Source of the DNA: an uncultured Archangium sp.
GTDB lineage: Bacteria > Myxococcota > Myxococcia > Myxococcales > Myxococcaceae
Direction of reading: 5' to 3'
DNA: 7,107 bases
NCBI GenBank assembly: GCA_937875615.1
Contig: CALNBU010000198.1
Coordinates: 1-7,107, forward strand
Position 1 is the stretch's first letter, and every line of letters starts with the position of its first letter. The notes under the pieces are model-generated. The model made no database searches and was not told the origin of the DNA. It saw only the letters and a list, made by a program, of their open reading frames with translations. This document shows positions 1 to 4,378 of this stretch, piece after piece. The position numbers and the translations under genes were made by a program.

Positions 1-823
1 AGGCCAGCTGCAGCTGCGCGCGCGCGACGTCGCAGGCCGGGTGGTGCAGCGTCTGCGCCGACGCCGCGAGGCCCAGCGAGGCGGTGTAGTCGTAGGCGCC
101 GAAGTGCGCGCCGCGCAGGCGCCCGTCGGCCGCGGCCATGACCTGCGGCAACAGCGCGCGCCCGGCCTCGTCGACGAGGCCCTGCGCCGCCTCCACCATC
201 ACCTCGAAGCGCAGCGTGCCCGGCGCCCAGCCCCGCGCGCGCTCCAGCGCGGCGAGCGCAGAGACGAAGAGCGTCACCTGGGCCACCGACACCACCTTGG
301 GGAGCGTCACCACGAAGCCCGGCGGCACCGCCGGCAGCGGCGCGAGGAACAGCGAGAGGGTGCGCACCGCGCGCTCGCCCAGCTCGGCCGAGAGCGGCTT
401 GACCCGCAGCCCGGAGAAGGGCGGCAGCGCGGCGCGGGCGTAGGCCTCACCGGCGGCGCGCGCGTGGCCGTCCTCCTCTTCGTCGCTGCGGTGCCCGTAG
501 CCGTCTTCGAAGTCGATGCGCAGGTCCTCCAGCGGCGCGCGCTCCAGCTTGGCCAGCACCCGCGCGTAGACCTGCGGGGCCAGCGGCGCAGACAGCCCGA
601 AGGCGGCGCCGAAGGTGGGCGCGTCCGGCGCGAACTCCCGCAGCGCCCGCAGCGCCAGCGCGCCCAGCTTCCGCGGCGTGTCCTCCGAGAACAGCTGCGC
701 CCCGCCGTACAGCACCGACACCGGCTGGCGCGCCCCCGAGTCTCCGGGGAACCTGGCGGAGAATGAGCGCTGCGCGGCCTCGAGGCCGGCGCGGAACGGG
801 GCGAAGAAGGCGTCGTCGAGCAT
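1..823 (-). CDS. CitE/HpcH-like aldolase-family protein, DUF6986 type (3' end cut by window edge)
   Basis: The minus-strand frame from ATG 823 stays open to the left edge, giving 274 residues without a stop; family members are, from memory, well over 400 residues. Visible conserved blocks are YGGAQLFSEDTPRKLGALAL (about 39-58), RIDFEDGYGHRSDEEEDGH (102-120), LRVKPL (139-144), the strand ending in MVEAAQ (209-214) and HFGAYDYTASL (240-250). These match proteins I know as DUF6986 or 'aldolase/phosphoenolpyruvate kinase', related to the HpcH/HpaI/CitE TIM barrel. In that fold an Arg, a Glu and an Asp handle Mg2+ and a CoA-ester or keto-acid substrate; Arg140, Glu211 and Asp245 are candidates by position. 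The reaction and substrate are unknown, and I would not trust the 'PEP kinase' label. It starts 28 bases after the HxlR stop codon, so co-transcription and control by that regulator are likely. No clear Shine-Dalgarno precedes ATG 823, but the start gives a plausible N-terminus. Confidence 0.75.
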   Translation of the reverse strand, partial: MLDDAFFAPFRAGLEAAQRSFSARFPGDSGARQPVSVLYGGAQLFSEDTPRKLGALALRALREFAPDAPTFGAAFGLSAPLAPQVYARVLAKLERAPLEDLRIDFEDGYGHRSDEEEDGHARAAGEAYARAALPPFSGLRVKPLSAELGERAVRTLSLFLAPLPAVPPGFVVTLPKVVSVAQVTLFVSALAALERARGWAPGTLRFEVMVEAAQGLVDEAGRALLPQVMAAADGRLRGAHFGAYDYTASLGLAASAQTLHHPACDVARAQLQLA

Positions 824-851
824 GCGCGACCAGCTTACGGCGAGCGGCCGC

Positions 852-1355
852 TCACCGCGCCTTCGTCGCCAACCGGCGCGCCACCACCCGGGTCCCTCGC
901 GCCGCGGCGCCTCCGGGCCCGGGCCGGGCCTCCACCGCCGCGGCCTCCAGCGCTTCGCCGCAGCACGAGCACACCACCACCGGCACGAAGTCGCGCCCGC
1001 AACCCAGGTGACGGAAACGCAGCGGCGGGCCGCCCGGAGGCGCCGCGTGACGGTCTCCCCACGCGGTGAGCGCCAGCAACGGCGGCAGCAGCGCCTCACC
1101 CGCCGCGGAGAGCAGGTACGCGTGCCGGAGCGGGCGGCGCTGGTAGGGCACCTTCCTCACCAGCCCCCGCGCCACCAGGCTCCGCAGCCGCCGCGCCAGC
1201 AGGTTGCGCGAGAGCCCCAGGTCCTCCACCAGCTCGTCGAAGCGCGTCACCCCGAGGAAGAGGTCCCTGAGGATGAGCGGCGTCCACCAGTCTCCGATGC
1301 GGTCGAGGCTGCGCGCCAGGCTGCACCGCATGGCCGAGAACCGCGTGCGCTGCAT
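852..1355 (-). CDS. HxlR-family winged-helix transcriptional regulator with Cys-rich C-terminal extension
   Basis: A 167-residue protein read from ATG 1355. The N-terminal block CSLARSLDRIGDWWTPLILR (11-30), then FDELVEDLGLSRNLLARRL (39-57), is the HxlR (MarR-like) winged helix; the second part is the recognition helix region and VPYQRRPLRHAYLLSAAGEAL (69-89) spans the wing. Cys11 sits where redox-sensing HxlR members such as YodB and HypR carry a conserved Cys, so thiol or electrophile sensing is possible but unproven. After the DNA-binding domain, His116, Cys119, Cys129, Cys131 and Cys132 form a compact zinc-ribbon-like patch, seen in a subset of the family. A frame-open start at 1388 exists, but ATG 1355 is preferred: it has GGAGG eight bases upstream and removes an unconserved leader. 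The gene heads a probable minus-strand operon and lies divergent from an NTF2-like gene, a typical autoregulating arrangement. Confidence 0.9.
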   Translation of the reverse strand: MQRTRFSAMRCSLARSLDRIGDWWTPLILRDLFLGVTRFDELVEDLGLSRNLLARRLRSLVARGLVRKVPYQRRPLRHAYLLSAAGEALLPPLLALTAWGDRHAAPPGGPPLRFRHLGCGRDFVPVVVCSCCGEALEAAAVEARPGPGGAAARGTRVVARRLATKAR

Positions 1356-1363
1356 GTCGTCTC

Positions 1364-1368
1364 CCTCC
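1364..1368 (-). promoter_or_regulatory. Strong ribosome binding site for the HxlR gene
   Basis: On the minus strand GGAGG (within GTGGAGGGAG) lies eight bases before ATG 1355. This decides the start of the regulator: the open frame extends upstream to 1388, where no comparable site is seen. It is the clearest Shine-Dalgarno sequence in the window. Confidence 0.8.
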
Positions 1369-1370
1369 AC

Positions 1371-1397
1371 GAACTTGAGTGGGTTCAATCAATGAAC
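1371..1397. promoter_or_regulatory. Candidate operator: overlapping GAAC/GTTC inverted repeats in the divergent intergenic region
   Basis: Between the divergent starts at 1355 and 1412 the sequence is notably AT-richer than its surroundings. GTTCA (1383-1387) and TGAAC (1393-1397) form a perfect 5-base inverted repeat with a 5-base spacer. GAAC (1371-1374) also pairs with GTTC (1383-1386), and TTGA (1375-1378) with TCAA (1385-1388). HxlR proteins bind as dimers to short inverted repeats near their own promoters, so this is the natural operator candidate for both directions. Short arms can arise by chance, and no promoter boxes are convincing: TTGAGT at 1375 has a 17-base spacer to a poor -10 (TAACGA, 1398-1403). 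Confidence 0.4.
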
Positions 1398-1411
1398 TAA
1401 CGAGCAACGAC

Positions 1412-1864
1412 ATGTACCACGCCATCGTCAAAAAGCGCATCCACCAGCTGTTCGACGCGGTGAACCGCGGAGACGCCGAGCCAGTGCTCGCCGGCTTCGC
1501 GCCGCGCTTCGAGCACGCCTTCCTGGGCGAGCACGCGCTGGGCGGCGCGCGGCACTCGCTGGAGTTGACCCGGCGCTGGTACCAGCGGCTCTACGCGCTC
1601 ATGCCCGACATCCACTTCACGCTCGAGCGCATCGCCATCAGCGGCGGGCCGTGGCGCACCCTGGCCACCGCGGAGTGGACGGAGACCAACAGCGGCACCG
1701 ACGGCGTGCGCACCCGGGCGCGCGGCGTCCACCTGGTGGAGCTGAGCTGGGGCCGCATGACCCGGCTGCTCATCTGCCCCGACACCACCCTGCTCACCGC
1801 CACGCTGCGCCGCCTGGAGGCCTCGGGCAACCACCTCGCCGCCGAGGCGCCGTTGGTCGACTGA
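1412..1864 (+). CDS. SnoaL/NTF2-like small protein
   Basis: A 150-residue protein with the pattern of a nuclear transport factor 2-like (SnoaL) alpha+beta cone. It has an N-terminal helix with LFDAVNRGDAEPVLAGFAPR (13-32); a segment with RRWYQRLYALMPDIHFTLER (54-73), where the P-D-I-H-F run is typical of the family; and closing strands around ATAEWTETNSG (85-95) and RARGVHLVELSWGRMTRL (102-119). Such folds are ligand-binding or enzymatic pockets (polyketide cyclases, isomerases, dehydratases) or stand-alone stress proteins, and sequence alone does not say which. ATG 1412 is preferred over in-frame GTG 1379 because the latter would add residues encoded inside the inverted repeats; neither has a good Shine-Dalgarno. 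It is divergent from the HxlR gene and probably controlled by it. The thioesterase gene begins 39 bases downstream and may be co-transcribed. Confidence 0.75.
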   Translation: MYHAIVKKRIHQLFDAVNRGDAEPVLAGFAPRFEHAFLGEHALGGARHSLELTRRWYQRLYALMPDIHFTLERIAISGGPWRTLATAEWTETNSGTDGVRTRARGVHLVELSWGRMTRLLICPDTTLLTATLRRLEASGNHLAAEAPLVD

Positions 1865-1903
1865 CGCGTGCGCTCCCGCCCGGCCTGAGTTACTTGCTGC
1901 ACC

Positions 1904-2759
1904 ATGTCAAAAATCCTCGCCGAGCTGATCGAGCTCCTCTCGCTCGAGAAAATCGAAGAGAACCTCTACCGCGGCCAGAGCCAGGACCCCGGCTGGGGCA
2001 CCGTCTACGGCGGTCAGGTCATCGGGCAGGCGCTCTTCGCGGCGCTCAACACCGTGCCGCAGGACCGTCAGGTGCACTCGCTGCACGCCTATTTCCTGCG
2101 CCCCGGCGACGTCAGCCGACCCATCGTCTACGACGTCGACCGCACCCGTGACGGCGGCAGCTTCACCACCCGCCACGTCACCGCCATCCAGGCCGGGCAC
2201 CCCATCTTCGACATGTCCGCCAGCTTCCAGAAGGCCGAGGGCGGCTTCACCCACCAGGAGCCGATGCCCGAGGGCGTGCCGCCGCCGGAAGAAGTGCCCA
2301 CCGACGCCGAGCGCTACGGCCGGCAGATAGACGCCTTCCCGGAGTTCCTCCGCGAGCGGGTGTTGGCCGAGCGCCCCATCGAGGTGCGGGTGGTGGACGA
2401 GCCCGACGTCTTCTACCGCACGCCCGCCCCGCCGGTGCGCCACGTCTGGTTCCGCGCCGCAGGCGAGCTGCCCGACACGCCGGTGCTGCACCAGGCGATG
2501 CTGGCCTACGCCAGCGACTACGGCTTCCTCACCGCGGCGCTCAAGCCGCACGGCGTCTCGTGGCTGACGCCCACCATGCAGGTGGCGAGCATCGACCACG
2601 CGGTGTGGTTCCACGCGCCCTTCCGCGCCGACGAGTGGCTGCTGCACCAGCCCCCGGGCGGTCAACGGTCGCGGGCTCGCGCTGGGCCGCATCTACACCC
2701 GCGCCGGCGTGCTGGTGGCCACCACCGCGCAGGAAGGCCTGATGCGCCAGCGCGGTTGA
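1904..2759 (+). CDS. tesB: Acyl-CoA thioesterase II (TesB type), reading frame broken near the 3' end
   Basis: A double-hotdog acyl-CoA thioesterase that hydrolyses acyl-CoA to free acid and CoA in the cytoplasm. Family signatures include GWGTVYGGQVIGQALFAA (about 30-47), VHSLHAYFLRPGD (59-71), AYASDYGFL (202-210) and ASIDHAVWFHAPFRADEWLL (228-247). By comparison with E. coli TesB (Asp204, Thr228, Gln278), Asp205 and Ser229 fill the first two catalytic positions. After DEWLLHQ the translated frame turns into an Arg/Pro/Gly-rich tail ending at 2806. The expected C-terminus (NGRGLALGRIYTRAG, then TAQEGLMRQRG) sits in another frame from about 2661 to the TGA at 2757-2759 and carries the third catalytic residue, Gln (codon 2730-2732). 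So the gene has an indel near 2651-2660; the end given is the ancestral stop. It is either a pseudogene or a sequencing error. The start has no clear Shine-Dalgarno, but its N-terminus aligns with the family. Confidence 0.88.
2651..2660 (+). other. Frameshift site in tesB
   Basis: The original frame (codon start 1904) reads sensibly up to CAG at 2648-2650, and the family C-terminus is read from GTC at 2661. The ten bases between (five C, three G, then CG) are one more than a multiple of three. One extra base in the C5 run would explain this. So would loss of two or five bases: about 10-11 residues usually separate the WLL and RGL blocks in this family, but only eight remain if one base is removed, so a 5-base loss fits the spacing better. 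The corrected protein would be 284 to 286 residues, against 286 in E. coli TesB. Confidence 0.8.
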
Positions 2760-2843
2760 CGCGCGTTGCCAGCGGCCCCGCGCCGGGCCAGCATCCGCCT
2801 CCGTGAACAGGGCCGCACACCCGCCGACGACGCCGAGCCGCGG

Positions 2844-4292
2844 GTGAGCCTCTTCGCGTTGCTGCTGCTGGCCGCGCTCCCGCGGGACGGCGGCTTCTCC
2901 AGCGAGGTGTTGGCCGACGGCGGCGTTCCCCTGGCCGACGCGCAGGTCTTCCCCGAGACCTACTCGCCGCACGAGGGCGTCTTCACCTTCCGCGGCAACC
3001 CCGCGCGCACCGGCGGCGCGCACGGCGTCATTCCGCGCAACCCCTCCCGGTTGAAGGTGGCGTGGACGCTGAAGACCGGCGAGGGCCGGGCGCCGTGGTT
3101 CGGCGGCGCGGGCTGGACCGGCCAACCTGCGCTGGTGCGCTGGCCGGCGGTGATGCGGCACTCCATGCCGAAGCTGAAGGCGCTGCGCCGACGCGACGAC
3201 TTCGTGGAGGTGATTCAGGGCTCGCTCGACGGCAGCGTGCACTTCATCGACCTCGCCACCGGGCGCCGGAGCCGCCCGCCGCTGCGCACCGGTAACGCCA
3301 TCAAGGGCAGCGTGTCGCTCGACCCCCGCGGCTACCCGCTGCTCTTCGTGGGCCAGGGCATCCCGCAGGGGCGGCCCATCGGGCTGCGCGTCTTCGAGCT
3401 CATCGGCCACCGCGAGGTCTTCTTCCTCGCCGGCAGCGACCGGGCCGCGCCGCGCCGCGGCTGGGGCGCCTTCGACTCCTCGGGGTTGCTCAACCGCGAC
3501 ACCGACACCTACGTGGTGGGCGGAGAGAACGGGCTGCTCTACCTCATCAAGCTCAACACCGACTTCGACCCGCTGGCGCTGAAGCTACGCGTCTCGCCGC
3601 AGCTGGCCCGCTACCGCTACCGGAGCGGCGGCGCCGACGTCTTCGGCATCGAGAACTCGCTGACGGTGCGCGGCGCGCTGGCCTTCTTCGCCGACAACGG
3701 CGGCACGCTGCAGGCCGTCGACCTGCGCACCATGACGCCGCGCTGGCGGTTCGAGGCCGGCGACGCACCGGCGCTCTACACCGGCACGGAGGTCGACAAG
3801 ACGGGGCCCCGCGGTCACGCCGTGCTGCGGCGCCTCGACGCCGACAGCGGCGCGGTGCGCTGGGAGCGCCGCTACCCATGCACCGCGGTGCGCGCTCCGA
3901 AGAAGATCGACGCGGGCACCTTCTCGACGCCGACGGTGGGCGCCGGCGACGCGCGCCACCTCGTCTTCTATTCGCTCTCTCGGTGCCCCGCCGGCGCGCA
4001 GGGGCTCCTGCTGGCGCTCGACAAGCGCGACGGCCGCGAGGTGTGGCGGGTGACGCTCGCGCGCTACAGCTGGTCGACGCCCACGCTGCTCACCGACGAA
4101 GACGGGAAGGCCTGGCTGCTGCACGGCGCCAGCGACGGCCGGGTCCGCCTGTACGACGCCCGCGATGGCCGGGAGGCCGCGCAGGTGAAGCTCACCGGCG
4201 CCATCGAGGCCTCACCGGCGGTCTTCAACGGCCGCGCGGTGCTGGGCACCCGCGGCAACCGCATCTACGGCATCGACATCACCGGCCCCTGA
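2844..4292 (+). CDS. Exported PQQ-like beta-propeller repeat protein
   Basis: About 482 residues from GTG 2844. A hydrophobic stretch (LFALLLLAAL, residues 3-12) suggests export, although no basic residue precedes it. The body is a PQQ-like (WD-type) propeller: FRGNPARTGG (49-58), GWTGQP (90-95), VIQGSLDGSVHFIDLATG, DPRGYPLLFVGQG (from 160), FDSSGLL (from 210), GENGLLYLIKLNT (227-239), FADNGGTLQAVDL (282-294), LLALDKRDGREVW, YSWSTPTLL (from 408) and IEASPAVFNGRAVLGTRGNR (454-473). This matches a conserved family annotated 'PQQ-binding-like beta-propeller'; no dehydrogenase catalytic residues are evident, so a binding or scaffold role is more likely than an enzyme. Two Cys in the YPC and SRCPAG segments may form a disulfide. 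The frame is open back to TTG 2766, six bases after the tesB stop; GTG 2844 is chosen because it starts the hydrophobic stretch, but neither has a clear Shine-Dalgarno. Residues 306-310 appear shortened relative to relatives. Confidence 0.8.
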   Translation: MSLFALLLLAALPRDGGFSSEVLADGGVPLADAQVFPETYSPHEGVFTFRGNPARTGGAHGVIPRNPSRLKVAWTLKTGEGRAPWFGGAGWTGQPALVRWPAVMRHSMPKLKALRRRDDFVEVIQGSLDGSVHFIDLATGRRSRPPLRTGNAIKGSVSLDPRGYPLLFVGQGIPQGRPIGLRVFELIGHREVFFLAGSDRAAPRRGWGAFDSSGLLNRDTDTYVVGGENGLLYLIKLNTDFDPLALKLRVSPQLARYRYRSGGADVFGIENSLTVRGALAFFADNGGTLQAVDLRTMTPRWRFEAGDAPALYTGTEVDKTGPRGHAVLRRLDADSGAVRWERRYPCTAVRAPKKIDAGTFSTPTVGAGDARHLVFYSLSRCPAGAQGLLLALDKRDGREVWRVTLARYSWSTPTLLTDEDGKAWLLHGASDGRVRLYDARDGREAAQVKLTGAIEASPAVFNGRAVLGTRGNRIYGIDITGP

Positions 4293-4378
4293 GCCCGCGC
4301 GCGCTGGACACGGCGCGTCAGCGAAGCCCCGCCGCCATCGTTGCGCTCACCGCCCGGTTCGGTGTCTGTTCCACCCCG

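Noticed and set aside
41..1400. Long plus-strand open frames (41-766 and 615-1400)
   Set aside because: Their products are Arg/Gln/His-rich with no domain, and the minus strand in the same region encodes recognisable DUF6986 and HxlR proteins.
1375..1403. Promoter-like TTGAGT with a 17-base spacer to TAACGA, which would place transcription start next to ATG 1412
   Set aside because: The -10 box is too poor to claim a promoter or a leaderless transcript; only the inverted repeats are reported.
2651..2660. Programmed ribosomal frameshifting at the C5G3 run in tesB
   Set aside because: There is no slippery heptamer, stop codon at the shift site or stimulatory structure that I can identify, and TesB proteins are made from a single frame elsewhere. 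A mutation or sequencing error is simpler.
1907..3410. Minus-strand open frames opposite tesB and the propeller gene
   Set aside because: They are compositional shadows; the conserved motifs are all on the plus strand.
4293..4378. A possible terminator hairpin after the propeller gene (CGCTG 4302-4306 with CAGCG 4319-4323)
   Set aside because: The stem is five bases with a long loop, there is no T run, and short GC stems are expected by chance at this composition.
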